DNA of 64,000 nucleotides from a virus, in the IMG/VR virus record IMGVR_UViG_3300023274_000001, positions 124,001 to 188,000 of that record; one strand, written 5' to 3'. This document shows, one piece after another, positions 37,933 to 45,407 of this stretch. The notes below the pieces were generated by a model. That model was not told the DNA's origin, did no database searches, and saw only the letters and a list, made by a program, of their open reading frames with translations. Position numbers and translations under genes: made by a program. Position 1 is the first letter of the stretch; each line of letters begins with the position of its first letter.

Positions 37933-38129
37933 GGGGTCACCTCGATCTCGTTCAGCGGCCGGTCGTCGTGGATCTGGTCATACAGCTCCCGCAGGCGCTC
38001 GATCGCCAGGTCGTCGGTCTTCTTCAGGGCGTCCTTCACCCACACCCGGAGCTGGTCCCAGCAGGACGTGCACAGGTACTGACGGCGCCTGCGAGTGGCC
38101 CCGCAGGAGGGGCACGGCGTGGGGTTCAC
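37929..38129 (-). CDS. Small zinc-ribbon-like protein
   Basis: 66 residues from GTG 38129. N-terminal CPSCGATRRRRQYLCTSCWD is a clear two-CxxC zinc knuckle; the rest is one charged helix. Probably binds nucleic acid or protein. Confidence 0.75.
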   Translation of the reverse strand: MNPTPCPSCGATRRRRQYLCTSCWDQLRVWVKDALKKTDDLAIERLRELYDQIHDDRPLNEIEVTP

Positions 38130-38653
38130 TGCTTCTCCCCCGTCGCCACGGCCTTGTAGGCGCGCTCGGCCAGGATCTGAAGGTGGTCGAGGATGTCCTG
38201 CGGAGCGCCCTCGTCTTCCGCCTGCCGGATGATGTGCGCCACGGCAGCCGGGTCCTCCCGGTTCTCTCGCACCTGGCGCACGAACCGGTGCTGCCAGTAC
38301 GCGTTGTCCTGCCGCATCCGCCAGTTCCGGAGGGCGCGGAGCTGGCGCCGGGCCCGCATCCGGCAGTTCATGTCCGGGCAGCCGCCGTCGTGGGCGAACT
38401 CGTGCAGCACGTCGATCCCGCTGATGATCTGCGGGGCCTTCTGACCCTCCGGCGCCGGAACGATGTTCACCTCGGTCGACTCACCGATGCGCCAGCCCTG
38501 CCCCCAGTCGAGCATCACGGTCCGTACCGGATAGGGGATGTAGTCGATCTCGTCGTGGATCTTCACGAGGAAACCGGCCGCACTCTCGCCGTCCGGATCG
38601 ATCAGCTCGACGTACTTCCCGAGGTACTGGTCGAGGTCGTTGATGTCGGTCAT
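38126..38653 (-). CDS. Unknown 175-residue protein
   Basis: ATG 38653. N-terminal beta barrel-like part (YLGKYVELIDPDGESAAGFL, VRTVMLDWGQGWRIG) and a C-terminal helical part with GGCPDMNCRMRARRQL. No domain recognised. Coupled. Confidence 0.75.
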   Translation of the reverse strand: MTDINDLDQYLGKYVELIDPDGESAAGFLVKIHDEIDYIPYPVRTVMLDWGQGWRIGESTEVNIVPAPEGQKAPQIISGIDVLHEFAHDGGCPDMNCRMRARRQLRALRNWRMRQDNAYWQHRFVRQVRENREDPAAVAHIIRQAEDEGAPQDILDHLQILAERAYKAVATGEKQ

Positions 38654-38913
38654 GCATCCCTCCGGTTCAGGATCGCGAGACGCGCCTGTGAAGCCCAGTT
38701 CCGTTCACCCGGCAGGATCTCCGCATGCATCCGGTCGGAGAACGCCTCGCCGAGGCTCGCACCCTCCGGCCTGTTGTCGAGCAGTTCGATCGCCACGGTG
38801 GCGAGCTTCAGGGCCTCCCCGTCGCTGAGGCCGGGGTAGATCTTCCTGACCTCGTCGGCGATCGTCCCGAGCAGCTTGATCACCGGCCACCCGTCGTCCG
38901 GCCCGGTGTTCAC
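38650..38913 (-). CDS. Unknown 87-residue helical protein
   Basis: GTG 38913. Helical (VIKLLGTIADEVRKIYPG, LKLATVAIELLDNRP). No domain recognised. Coupled on both sides. Confidence 0.75.
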   Translation of the reverse strand: MNTGPDDGWPVIKLLGTIADEVRKIYPGLSDGEALKLATVAIELLDNRPEGASLGEAFSDRMHAEILPGERNWASQARLAILNRRDA

Positions 38914-39365
38914 AGGCGGTCCACGGTGAGGCCGACGACGGTCTCACCGGCGGCGACGACGTCGAGCTGCTGACTGACCGAAAGGTTGCCGTGGCGAACC
39001 CTGAGCGTGGTGCCCGAGGCCATCGGATGCACCATGGCGGCGCCGGTCGTGCCGACATAGATGACCCGGTCGGCGGCGTACGCGAGGTCGATGAGCATCG
39101 GGTTGACCCGGCTCTGGAACGCGCTGCGGTCCAGGGTTCCCTCGATCTCGGGGAGTGCGGCGAAGACCACGGTCGCATCCTGCTGGATGGAGATCCCGGC
39201 CTTCAGTGCCTCGACGTCCTCCACCTGGGAGATGTGGACGAACCGGAAGGCGATTCCGGCAACGCGGATGATCTCCTTGATCCGGTCGTGGGCGGGCCCG
39301 GCCATCAGGATCAGACGAGGTGCGTCGGCGTCGCCGAGCAGGTGGTGCGGAGCAACCTGTCCCAT
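38910..39365 (-). CDS. Unknown alpha/beta protein, first gene of a unit
   Basis: 151 residues from ATG 39365 (GGAGAGGGAAGAAC upstream). Alternating strands and helices (PRLILMAGPAHDRIKEII, DATVVFAALPEIEG, ADRVIYVGTTGAAM) suggest a Rossmann-like fold. No binding motif recognised. First gene after the minus-strand cassette at 39424-39477. Confidence 0.75.
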   Translation of the reverse strand: MGQVAPHHLLGDADAPRLILMAGPAHDRIKEIIRVAGIAFRFVHISQVEDVEALKAGISIQQDATVVFAALPEIEGTLDRSAFQSRVNPMLIDLAYAADRVIYVGTTGAAMVHPMASGTTLRVRHGNLSVSQQLDVVAAGETVVGLTVDRL

Positions 39366-39423
39366 GTTCTTCCCTCTCCGAAGTACCTTGCCATTGAGGC
39401 ATGTTGGTCCTTCGATTCTAACA

Positions 39424-39477
39424 TGGCCCAGGCCACTGGGGATACGAGAACGGGCCCCTCCGTCGAGGAGAGGCCCG
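39424..39477 (-). promoter_or_regulatory. Terminator-promoter-operator cassette, minus strand
   Basis: Hairpin CGGGCCTCTCC / GGAGGGGCCCG (39477-39467 and 39461-39451; 11 pairs) ends the deaminase unit. Its loop with one stem base reads TCGACG (39466-39461), a candidate -35; 16 bases later TATCCC (39444-39439), then 3 bases and the palindrome TGGCCTGGGCCA (39435-39424). TAGAAT at 39420-39415 is an alternative -10. Confidence 0.6.
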
Positions 39478-39481
39478 TCAC

Positions 39482-39994
39482 TCAGCCAATCCGGCCGCCC
39501 GGCCAGACGAACGTCTTGATCTCGGTGTTCTTCAGGATCTTCAGGCATCCGGCGCAAGGCTGCTCGGTGATGTACATCGTTGCCCCGACCAGACGGCTGC
39601 GGTCCGATACGTCCAGCAAGGCGTTCATCTCGGCGTGCACCGCAATGCACATGCCGGGCCCGGTGTCGTACGAACTGCCCGGAGCAACCGACCAGGTGCA
39701 GGGCCACGTCTCGCCGCAGGCGCACCGGCCGGTGAAGATCCGGCACTTGCAGTCCGGCGGGTGCGGTGACCCAGGGCACTTTGAGATCTCGTAGTGCCTG
39801 CCGCGCGGGCACTCCCCGGCCAGGCAGCTTGCACCACCGCGCGGGCCGCCGTTGTAGCCGCAGCCGATGACCCGGTGGGCCTCATCCAGCAGAACGGCCC
39901 CGACCTGGCGCCTGGTGCAGTCCCCCCGGAGGGAGACAGCCTCGGCAATGCCGAGGGCCCAGGCGTCCCAGTCGGGGCGCTCCGCCGTTCTCAC
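39482..39994 (-). CDS. dCMP deaminase family protein
   Basis: 170 residues from GTG 39994, overlapping the cold-shock gene stop. Zinc-deaminase motifs HAEMNALL and EQPCAGC, and N-terminal [11 protein letters not shown] typical of ComEB/dCMP deaminases. An extra Cys-rich insert ([20 protein letters not shown]) sits between the start and the HAE motif. Converts dCMP to dUMP for dTTP supply; whether it acts on dCMP or another deoxycytidine nucleotide is inferred. Confidence 0.88.
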   Translation of the reverse strand: MRTAERPDWDAWALGIAEAVSLRGDCTRRQVGAVLLDEAHRVIGCGYNGGPRGGASCLAGECPRGRHYEISKCPGSPHPPDCKCRIFTGRCACGETWPCTWSVAPGSSYDTGPGMCIAVHAEMNALLDVSDRSRLVGATMYITEQPCAGCLKILKNTEIKTFVWPGGRIG

Positions 39995-40197
39995 GAAGTG
40001 ATCGTGACGCCCTGCGCCTCGATCCCCTTCTTCCCCTGCTGCGTCTCGAAGATCACCCGCTGACCCTCTTCCAGGCTGCGGTAGCCCTGGGCGTTGATCT
40101 GCGAGTAGTGCACGAAGACGTCGGGGCCACCGCCGTCCTGCTCGATGAAGCCGAAGCCCTTCTCGGCGTTGAACCACTTCACGGTGCCCAGCGGCAT
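39991..40197 (-). CDS. Cold-shock domain protein
   Basis: 68 residues from ATG 40197. [20 protein letters not shown] and DVFVHYSQI are the RNP1/RNP2 single-stranded nucleic-acid-binding motifs. Length and sequence match CspA-type proteins of actinobacteria; probably acquired from a host. RNA chaperone role is expected. Confidence 0.95.
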   Translation of the reverse strand: MPLGTVKWFNAEKGFGFIEQDGGGPDVFVHYSQINAQGYRSLEEGQRVIFETQQGKKGIEAQGVTITS

Positions 40198-40265
40198 GTT
40201 TCTCTCCGGTCTCTCTGCTGTCTTGCCGGAGGAAATCTACCCTGTTTTTCAACCCCGTGGTGGGC

Positions 40266-40484
40266 TCACTTCTCGTCGGGAAGGCGGTCCACGTAGGCGG
40301 CCTTCGTGCGCCAGCGCGTCGGGCAGGCCGTACAGCGGATCTCGGAGTAGTCGCTGGGGGTGCGGTGGTAGCCGTTGAAGGCGGAGTAGTTCGCCCGGCG
40401 CACCGTCACCACCCAGTGCTCGAAGTGCTCTTTGCGCTTCAGGCAGGCCGTCCCACCGCTCAGCGGATCACGGGTTCGGGCCAT
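40266..40484 (-). CDS. Unknown small zinc-like protein
   Basis: 72 residues from ATG 40484. CLKRKEHFEH and EIRCTACPTRWRTKAAYV supply Cys and His for a possible zinc site. Basic. No family recognised. Confidence 0.75.
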   Translation of the reverse strand: MARTRDPLSGGTACLKRKEHFEHWVVTVRRANYSAFNGYHRTPSDYSEIRCTACPTRWRTKAAYVDRLPDEK

Positions 40485-40486
40485 CG

Positions 40487-40906
40487 CTACTTCCCGTCCT
40501 TGTCGGTGGGCTTCAGGGCCAGCGCCGACCGCAGGTTCAGGGCGGCCAGGTCCAGCAGCTTCTCCATGTCGGCACAGCCGCCTTCGTACTCGACGTCACC
40601 CAGCTCGTCGAGCGTCTTGATCTCCTTCTCGGCCCGCTGGATCTCGCTCAGCGCGTCCTCGATCCGGCGGTGCAGCCACTGCCGGTGGGTGACGATGCTC
40701 TTGTTGTGGTGCATCTCGTCGGAGGCGGCGTCCATCAGCTCGCGCGCGCCCTCCTTGCCGAGCGGAGACAGGTTCAGGCAGCCGTACATGGTGCCCGCCT
40801 TGCCCTCTGCCAGTAGCGCCTCCAGGCGCTCCCAGTCCTTGCTGTCCACCCGCTCCAGGATCTCCGCGAGCTGCGACTGCACCATCACGTCGACCATCTC
40901 AGCCAC
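40487..40906 (-). CDS. Unknown helical 139-residue protein
   Basis: ATG 40906. Helical throughout (LAEILERVDSKDWERLEALL, WLHRRIEDALSEIQRAEKEI). No domain recognised. Overlaps the previous gene by 8 bases. Confidence 0.75.
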   Translation of the reverse strand: MAEMVDVMVQSQLAEILERVDSKDWERLEALLAEGKAGTMYGCLNLSPLGKEGARELMDAASDEMHHNKSIVTHRQWLHRRIEDALSEIQRAEKEIKTLDELGDVEYEGGCADMEKLLDLAALNLRSALALKPTDKDGK

Positions 40907-41108
40907 CGCCGTGGCCGAAGTTGCGCAGCGTGTGGCCGTTGCCGCCGTTCCTGTACGGGTCCGGGGTGACGGCCCGCTTCATCGTGCCGGTGGTCTCGTC
41001 GCGGACCATCGGCGCCGGAGCCGGGTGCGCTTCGCGCCCCTTGGTGCTGGTCGGCTGCTTCCAGGTCGAGCTGTCCACGGGCGCCTGCCCGCCGTCGTAC
41101 TGACCCAT
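40899..41108 (-). CDS. Unknown 69-residue disordered protein
   Basis: ATG 41108 with GAGGAGAAAAAACG upstream. Pro/Gly/Ser-rich and low in hydrophobics; ends NGGNGHTLRNFGHGGG. Probably disordered. Leader of a unit with a hairpin upstream. Confidence 0.65.
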   Translation of the reverse strand: MGQYDGGQAPVDSSTWKQPTSTKGREAHPAPAPMVRDETTGTMKRAVTPDPYRNGGNGHTLRNFGHGGG

Positions 41109-41119
41109 CGTTTTTTCTC

Positions 41120-41165
41120 CTCGTCCGATGACGGAACCCCCGATCGTCAGACCGGAGGTTCCGTG
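41120..41165 (-). terminator. Hairpin between 41210 gene and 41108 gene
   Basis: On the minus strand ACGGAACCTCC and GGGGTTCCGT pair with a small mismatch around a 12-base loop. It could terminate the upstream unit; TACAGT before it could be a -10. Boundaries are approximate. Confidence 0.45.
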
Positions 41166-41209
41166 GGTGATGATTCTTCAACTGTACCGAAGTGAAGCAG
41201 GGTTGACCA

Positions 41210-41437
41210 CTATCCGAAGTGCATGACGGCCCGGATCGCCTTCACGTCGAACTCAGGGCCACCGTCGAGTTCGGCCACGAAGATGCGCACCTCCTCAGCC
41301 GTCGCCTTCGGGTACTTCACGATCGCCTCGCGGATCAGGGCGGCCGTCTCCGCGTCCGGCATCTCCTCGGCCGTCGGCGGGCGCCGTTTCACCGGCCGGT
41401 ACGGGCGCTTGCCCCGGTCGTAGTACTCGCCGTACAT
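41210..41437 (-). CDS. Unknown 75-residue protein
   Basis: ATG 41437. Tyr/Arg-rich N-terminus (YGEYYDRGKRPYRPVKRRPP), then a helical domain (AALIREAIVKYPKATAEEVR). No domain recognised. Overlaps the previous stop. Confidence 0.75.
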   Translation of the reverse strand: MYGEYYDRGKRPYRPVKRRPPTAEEMPDAETAALIREAIVKYPKATAEEVRIFVAELDGGPEFDVKAIRAVMHFG

Positions 41438-41718
41438 CAGGACTCCCCGGAGGTGAAGACGTTGACGGCGATCTTCTCACTGGAGGCGATCAACGCCTGG
41501 GCGAAGTCCTCCATGTAGACCGGCGGGTAGTCGGACCCGAACAGGTCGCCCACCGTGATCCTCTGGAACTGATCGACGTGACGCGGGATGATCCGGTACG
41601 TCGGGCCCTTCAGGTCGGCCCTGCTCGCGAAGATCGCCTTCTCTCCCGCGCGGTCGAAGGTCATCACCACGTCGCGGAACTCGATCGAGCCCACGACCGT
41701 GACCCAGTTCTGGCTCAT
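41437..41718 (-). CDS. Unknown 93-residue protein
   Basis: ATG 41718. Beta-type (NWVTVVGSIEFRDVVMTFDR) with a helical end. No family recognised. Coupled to both neighbours. Confidence 0.75.
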   Translation of the reverse strand: MSQNWVTVVGSIEFRDVVMTFDRAGEKAIFASRADLKGPTYRIIPRHVDQFQRITVGDLFGSDYPPVYMEDFAQALIASSEKIAVNVFTSGES

Positions 41719-42218
41719 CAGCCCTTGTCCCCCTTCTTCAGCTCGGCCTCGACCTGGTCGACCAGGCCCTTCGTGCCCTTGTAGACCTGGCGTCGCTGGC
41801 TGAACTCGCGCAGGGTCTCCGCGCTCTCGTGGGCCTCCTTGACGAGGCGGCGCAGCTCGTCCTCCTCGTTGGGAAGCAGCCGCCGCATGACCTCGGAGCC
41901 GTACCCCACGGTGAGCTGCCCGTTGGTGCCGTCGTCCCAGGAGACGAGCAGGTTGCCGGTGCCGCCGTGAACGCCGGTCACCACGCCGTGCTTCAGGGTG
42001 ATGTAGCCGTTGTTCTTCGACTCGACCTTCGTGAAGGGGACGTTGACGGCCTTCTTCTTCAGGCGCATCACGCGGTCGATGTCGGCCAGCAGCTTGGCCC
42101 GGGTGGGGTGCTTCAGGTCCCGGCCGTCGAACTCGGTCAGCCAGTCACCGTCGTCGTTCACGCGCAGCTTGAACCAGGCTCCGGCGTGCTTGATGATCCC
42201 GGCCTTGTACTCCGCCAT
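41718..42218 (-). CDS. Unknown 166-residue protein
   Basis: ATG 42218 (GGGCGG 8 bases upstream); GTG 42227, which overlaps the previous stop, is an alternative. Beta-rich first 110 residues, including a barrel-like GYITLKHGVVTGVHGGTG and NLLVSWDDGTNGQL, then a charged helix. No domain recognised. Confidence 0.75.
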   Translation of the reverse strand: MAEYKAGIIKHAGAWFKLRVNDDGDWLTEFDGRDLKHPTRAKLLADIDRVMRLKKKAVNVPFTKVESKNNGYITLKHGVVTGVHGGTGNLLVSWDDGTNGQLTVGYGSEVMRRLLPNEEDELRRLVKEAHESAETLREFSQRRQVYKGTKGLVDQVEAELKKGDKG

Positions 42219-42223
42219 GCCGT

Positions 42224-42553
42224 TCACCGCCCGAACTGCGAGGCGCCGAACGGGGAGCGCTCCTCGCCCCACGGCTCGGGGTCGTCCGAGGTGTCACGGG
42301 TGACCACGTACACCCACGTCCAGTAGACGTGCTCCTTCTTCACGGTAGGCGCCTGCTTGGCGCTCTCCACCCAGTACGTCTGGCCATCCGGCACGGTGAT
42401 CCCGTCACCCTTGTGCAGGAAGGGCAGTTCGGGCAGGGCCCGGCCGCGCGCCGTGGGGGTGACCGTGATCTGGTACTGCTGAGGCCAACCGGACGACATG
42501 CCGGTTCGCTTCGGCAGCTCGATCACCGTGATCTCGTCGATCTCGTAATCCAC
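42224..42553 (-). CDS. Unknown 109-residue beta protein
   Basis: GTG 42553 is chosen for GAGAGGAAGAAGAGAA upstream. Beta-rich (ITVIELPKRTGMSSGWPQQY, HVYWTWVYVVTRDTSDD). No domain recognised. It is the first protein gene downstream of the tRNA cluster. Confidence 0.75.
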   Translation of the reverse strand: MDYEIDEITVIELPKRTGMSSGWPQQYQITVTPTARGRALPELPFLHKGDGITVPDGQTYWVESAKQAPTVKKEHVYWTWVYVVTRDTSDDPEPWGEERSPFGASQFGR

Positions 42554-42698
42554 TTCTCTTCTTCCTCTCCGAGACAAGAATGCGGGGGCCGCCTACTACG
42601 ACCGCAGGGGATCTGTCTCCAGGAGAGCCGCCACGCGGATCACTGGGGATTGGCCTCGCCCTGCCCGAGCGGAGTAAGGATTTCCGCAGGCACCGCCG

Positions 42699-42771
42699 TG
42701 CTCCTGGCAGGATTCGAACCTGCGACACCCGGATCCGGAATCCGGCGCTCTATCCCCTGAGCTACAGAAGC
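42699..42771 (-). tRNA. tRNA-Arg (anticodon CCG)
   Basis: Acceptor GCTTCTG/CAGGAGC, anticodon stem CCGGA/TCCGG with loop TTCCGGA (anticodon CCG, codon CGG), T-loop TTCGAAT, discriminator A. CCA not encoded. Confidence 0.95.
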
Positions 42772-42782
42772 GTTTTCCGATC

Positions 42783-43178
42783 TCACCAGATGTCGTACAG
42801 CATCCGGCGAGGAACCTTCTCGGCCTTTTCGTACAGCCGACGTTCGAGTTCACCCTTCGTGCGGCGCCCAGCCTCCAGCTTGCTCTTCACGTACCGCCTG
42901 TTGGCCCGTTCGTGCTTCTGGGCCCAGTAGGTGCGGCTGGAGCTGGGGGTCCAGGCTCCGGTGTAGGTCCACCAGCGAGCGGTGCGCCTTACCTTCCGGG
43001 GCTGGGGCCTGCGGCCCTGCTTCTCGGCGTCGCGGAGTTCCGCAGCGCTGTAGCGCAGGTCGTGGACCGTGTGCTCACGGACGGGGATGACGGGGCGCCC
43101 CCGCCAGTACATGCAGTACCCGTCCGGCCACTCCCGGATGTCGAACTTGCCCTTCAGGTGATGTGCCGTCTTGCCCAT
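42783..43178 (-). CDS. Unknown basic protein inside tRNA cluster
   Basis: 131 residues from ATG 43178 (AGGAGGATGCATTCCG upstream, overlapping the palindrome pair). Strongly basic, with many Arg, Lys, Tyr and Trp (YWRGRPVIPVREHTVHDLRY, HERANRRYVKSKLEAGRR). Probably RNA- or DNA-binding. It sits between two tRNA genes. Confidence 0.75.
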   Translation of the reverse strand: MGKTAHHLKGKFDIREWPDGYCMYWRGRPVIPVREHTVHDLRYSAAELRDAEKQGRRPQPRKVRRTARWWTYTGAWTPSSSRTYWAQKHERANRRYVKSKLEAGRRTKGELERRLYEKAEKVPRRMLYDIW

Positions 43179-43191
43179 CGGAATGCATCCT

Positions 43192-43220
43192 CCTAGGGCC
43201 GCGAATTTCGCGGACCTAGG
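43192..43220. promoter_or_regulatory. Paired CCTAGG sites in one large inverted repeat
   Basis: CCTAGG at 43192 and again at 43215 are joined by CCGCGAA/TTCGCGG, so the whole 29 bases form an inverted repeat with one mismatch. It overlaps the leader of the 43178 gene. Related to the recurrent palindrome but as a double site; it could also fold as an RNA hairpin. Confidence 0.55.
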
Positions 43221-43278
43221 TGAAGCCGGTAGAGGTCATGACCCTCGTTCCTTTCGTTCTTGTCGCTGCATTCCCGAG

Positions 43279-43375
43279 TGCACGGAGCAGGTATCGCACC
43301 TGCGGAGAGCGTCCCCTCCAGGCTATAAGTGACGCGCTGCGCCCTAGGCGCCAGCCACCGTTCCACTTCCCGTGC
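43279..43375 (-). ncRNA. tRNA-like sequence with unusual body
   Basis: Acceptor-like GCACGGG/TCCGTGC (7 pairs, one G-U) and T-arm GCAGG, loop TGCGATA, CCTGC are in the right positions, with A73. The 97-base length and the D and anticodon regions do not fold convincingly, and T55 is replaced by G. It also contains CCTAGG at 43343. It may be a degenerate or atypical tRNA. Confidence 0.35.
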
Positions 43376-43466
43376 GACCGCACTGCGCAATGCGGCCCTT
43401 TACCACCGACTGTAATTCCGACCGGGTTTTTCAGACCACGGAAGGACATGGTGTCGTCGGCACACG

Positions 43467-43539
43467 CTCTCCTGACTGGACTTGAACCAGTAACATCCGG
43501 ATTAACAATCCGGCGCTCTGCCGGTTGAGCTACAGGAGA
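43467..43539 (-). tRNA. tRNA-Asn (anticodon GTT)
   Basis: Acceptor TCTCCTG/CAGGAGA, anticodon stem CCGGA/TCCGG with loop TTGTTAA (GTT, codon AAC), T-loop TTCAAGT, discriminator G. CCA not encoded. 73 bases. Confidence 0.95.
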
Positions 43540-43678
43540 TCGAATCTGAAATTGTTTTAGTGGGCCTCATCCCTAGCACCACGCGGCGCACCGACCTTGT
43601 TCTGCTGCGCTTCTCAACTGTCCTGGCCGTCGGGCGGATGGCGACCAGGCGGTACTCCTATCTCCGCCACGTACTACG

Positions 43679-43750
43679 CTCCCCAGCCTAGACTCGAACT
43701 AGGACTCTCGACTCCAGAGGCCGATGGTCTGCCAATTAACCTACCGGGGA
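43679..43750 (-). tRNA. tRNA-Gln (anticodon CTG)
   Basis: Acceptor TCCCCGG/CTGGGGA, anticodon stem TCGGC/GTCGA with loop CTCTGGA (CTG, codon CAG), T-loop TTCGAGT, discriminator G. 72 bases. Confidence 0.95.
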
Positions 43751-43863
43751 CCGCTGTGGAATTGTTGGCAACCGGACGGCAATACTTCCACGCATGGGCT
43801 ATCTTCGCATGTATGTCCCACCTGCCACAGTGGGGCTGCGTCAATAGCTTACCGTCCGGCCGG

Positions 43864-43940
43864 TGGCCCCGGCCGGATTTGAACCGGCGAACCTCTCGTT
43901 TTTCAGACGAGCGCTCTTACGCGAACTGAGCTACAGGGCC
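43864..43940 (-). tRNA. tRNA-Phe (anticodon GAA)
   Basis: Acceptor GGCCCTG/CGGGGCC, anticodon stem CTCGT/ACGAG with loop CTGAAAA (GAA, codon UUC), T-loop TTCAAAT, discriminator A. 77 bases. Confidence 0.95.
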
Positions 43941-44089
43941 TTGCACCCCTTGATGTATAGCTGGGCAGGGGCCGCCCTCCACTTGCCTCCCGGAGAAGGT
44001 TGGCTCATGGACTCGCTTTGCCTCACTCTCTGCTCCGTGGATAGCGACTTGTGATCGCGAACTCCACGAAGATCCGCCTCCGAAGCCAG

Positions 44090-44167
44090 CGCACCTGACG
44101 GGATTTGAACCCGCGAAAATCTCCGCCTTGACAGGGCGGCGAGGACTCCAGACTCCTCCACAGGCGC
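44090..44167 (-). tRNA. tRNA-Asp (anticodon GTC)
   Basis: Acceptor GCGCCTG/CAGGTGC with one G-U, anticodon stem CCGCC/GGCGG with loop CTGTCAA (GTC, codon GAC), T-loop TTCAAAT, discriminator G. 78 bases. Confidence 0.94.
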
Positions 44168-44259
44168 ATGAACACTGTTGAATTGTGACGTAGGAGCCCC
44201 GCTTTCCCGGCCTCCGCCTTGCGGCGGGGCTCCCATAGACCATCCCGAAGGAGGTCTTG

Positions 44260-44334
44260 CCGGGGTGGAGGGATTTGAACCCCCGTCCGTCCGATCCGTA
44301 GTCGGCTGCCCCATCCGAACTGGGCCACACCCCG
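44260..44334 (-). tRNA. tRNA-Arg (anticodon ACG)
   Basis: Acceptor CGGGGTG/CACCCCG, anticodon loop CTACGGA (ACG, reads CGU and, if A34 is inosine, CGC/CGA) on a stem with one mismatch at its base, T-loop TTCAAAT, discriminator G. 75 bases. Confidence 0.93.
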
Positions 44335-44424
44335 TTCAGCCTTTCACCCTTCGCGCCAAGCGTGACCAAGGCAGGTTCCAGGCCGACCGCATCCAAGCCC
44401 CAGGAAGCCGTGAGGATGCGGTAG

Positions 44425-44497
44425 TACGCCCTACTGGACTTGAACCAGTGACACGAGGATTAAGAATCCCCTGCTCTGCCAACTGAGCTAAGGGCGC
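44425..44497 (-). tRNA. tRNA-Lys (anticodon CTT)
   Basis: Acceptor GCGCCCT/AGGGCGT, anticodon loop TTCTTAA (CTT, codon AAG), T-arm ACTGG/CCAGT with loop TTCAAGT, discriminator A. 73 bases. Confidence 0.94.
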
Positions 44498-44504
44498 GCG
44501 TTCT

Positions 44505-44627
44505 TCAGTTCTGCTTGCCGTTTGTCGGGCCCCAGTAGTGGCCCGTGTGGACGTGGGTAGGGTACCCGTCCTGCTGCACCTTCTTCAGATGCCCCTCGTA
44601 CGTCCGAGCCTTGCACTTGCAGCTCAC
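44505..44627 (-). CDS. 40-residue Cys/His protein inside tRNA cluster
   Basis: GTG 44627 with GAAGGTGCG upstream is preferred over longer starts. CKCKARTYEGHLKKVQQDGY and THVHTGHYWG give a C-x-C pair and three His, a possible metal site. It lies between tRNA-Lys and tRNA-Met. Family not recognised. Confidence 0.6.
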   Translation of the reverse strand: MSCKCKARTYEGHLKKVQQDGYPTHVHTGHYWGPTNGKQN

Positions 44628-44744
44628 GTTCGCACCTTCTTTCTCGTCCCGAGTTTCACAGGGACCCCTGGTTTTCCGGGACAGCGTTCCACCAGGGGTC
44701 TGCCTAGCATCCAGCCGCTTTCTGCCCTTACGGCCTTCCGCTGA

Positions 44745-44783
44745 CATACAGCTAACGGATTATGAGTCCGCGCTGCACCTTCG
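44745..44783 (-). pseudogene. Possible tRNA(CAT) remnant
   Basis: On the minus strand GCGGA, loop CTCATAA, TCCGT is a good anticodon arm with anticodon CAT, followed by GTTAGC, but no T-arm or acceptor partner is found. It directly follows the tRNA-Met(CAT) gene, so it looks like a decayed duplicate. Confidence 0.35.
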
Positions 44784-44857
44784 TATCCCTGACTGGACTT
44801 GAACCAGTGGCCTTTCCCTTATGAGGGGAGTGCTCTGACCGGCTGAGCTACAGGGAC
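44784..44857 (-). tRNA. tRNA with anticodon CAT (Met type)
   Basis: Acceptor GTCCCTG/CAGGGAT, anticodon loop CTCATAA (CAT) with one mismatch at the stem base, T-loop TTCAAGT, discriminator A. Could be elongator Met or, if modified to lysidine, an Ile-AUA reader; sequence alone does not decide. 74 bases. Confidence 0.9.
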
Positions 44858-44862
44858 CTGCG

Positions 44863-44935
44863 AGCCTCCGACCGGAATTGAACCGATGGCATCCGACTTA
44901 CGAAGACGGCGCTCTACCGACTGAGCTACGGAGGC
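44863..44935 (-). tRNA. tRNA-Thr (anticodon CGT)
   Basis: Acceptor GCCTCCG/CGGAGGC perfect, anticodon loop TTCGTAA (CGT, codon ACG) with one mismatched stem pair, T-loop TTCAATT, discriminator T. 73 bases. Confidence 0.93.
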
Positions 44936-45054
44936 ATTCGGGGAAACCGTCCTGCTACTACCGACCCTCCCGCTCCGACCGGCAGACGCTTTCCCCTGCG
45001 CAAGATGCCATCCTTGCATTCTTCGGCTCGCGAAACCGATGGCGCGGGAACTGC

Positions 45055-45120
45055 GGTTTCCTGGCGGAGTGGACGACGTCGTAAAGGAAAGAGGTATTTC
45101 CAGTACGCCGCCAGGAAACC
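45055..45120. repeat. 12-base inverted repeat between tRNA-Thr and tRNA-Pro
   Basis: GGTTTCCTGGCG (45055-45066) and CGCCAGGAAACC (45109-45120) are perfect inverted copies around 42 bases; the right arm ends 3 bases before the tRNA-Pro gene. It may be a folded RNA, a processing signal or a trace of insertion. Confidence 0.5.
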
Positions 45121-45122
45121 AG

Positions 45123-45197
45123 TCGGAATGACAGGATTTGAACCTGCGAACCTCTCCGTCCCGAACGGAGCACTCTCCCAAACTGAGCTACATTCCG
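45123..45197 (-). tRNA. tRNA-Pro (anticodon CGG)
   Basis: Acceptor CGGAATG/CATTCCG, anticodon stem CTCCG/CGGAG with loop TTCGGGA (CGG, codon CCG), T-loop TTCAAAT, discriminator A. 75 bases. Confidence 0.95.
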
Positions 45198-45243
45198 GTA
45201 AAGGACCCCAGGGTGACGGGGGGGGTGTAACCCCGGGGTCCAG

Positions 45244-45318
45244 CAGGGACAGCAGGATTTGAACCTGCGACACGCGGCTTTGGAGACCGCTGCTCTGGCC
45301 TAACTGAGCTATATCCCT
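45244..45318 (-). tRNA. tRNA-Trp (anticodon CCA)
   Basis: Acceptor AGGGATA/TGTCCCT, anticodon stem GCGGT/GCCGC with loop CTCCAAA (CCA, codon UGG), T-loop TTCAAAT, discriminator G. First tRNA of the cluster in the direction of transcription. 75 bases. Confidence 0.95.
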
Positions 45319-45321
45319 TTG

Positions 45322-45390
45322 CCTGCCGAGAAGGTTTCCCCTCTCGGCTACAAGTACTACTCTACCGCAGAACTTCGCTATCTCATAGCG
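45322..45390 (-). promoter_or_regulatory. Candidate promoter and leader of the tRNA cluster
   Basis: On the minus strand CGCTATGAGATAGCG is a small palindrome, TAGAGT (45364-45359) is a candidate -10, and GCCGAGA/TCTCGGC forms a hairpin just before tRNA-Trp. No good -35. The palindrome could be a control site. Confidence 0.45.
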
Positions 45391-45407
45391 GTTTTCGGTG
45401 ATGAGCC

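Noticed and set aside
43192-43220. Phage attachment site at the tRNA cluster
   Set aside because: The inverted repeat suits an operator or hairpin; there is no integrase gene in the window and no tRNA 3' end is duplicated there.
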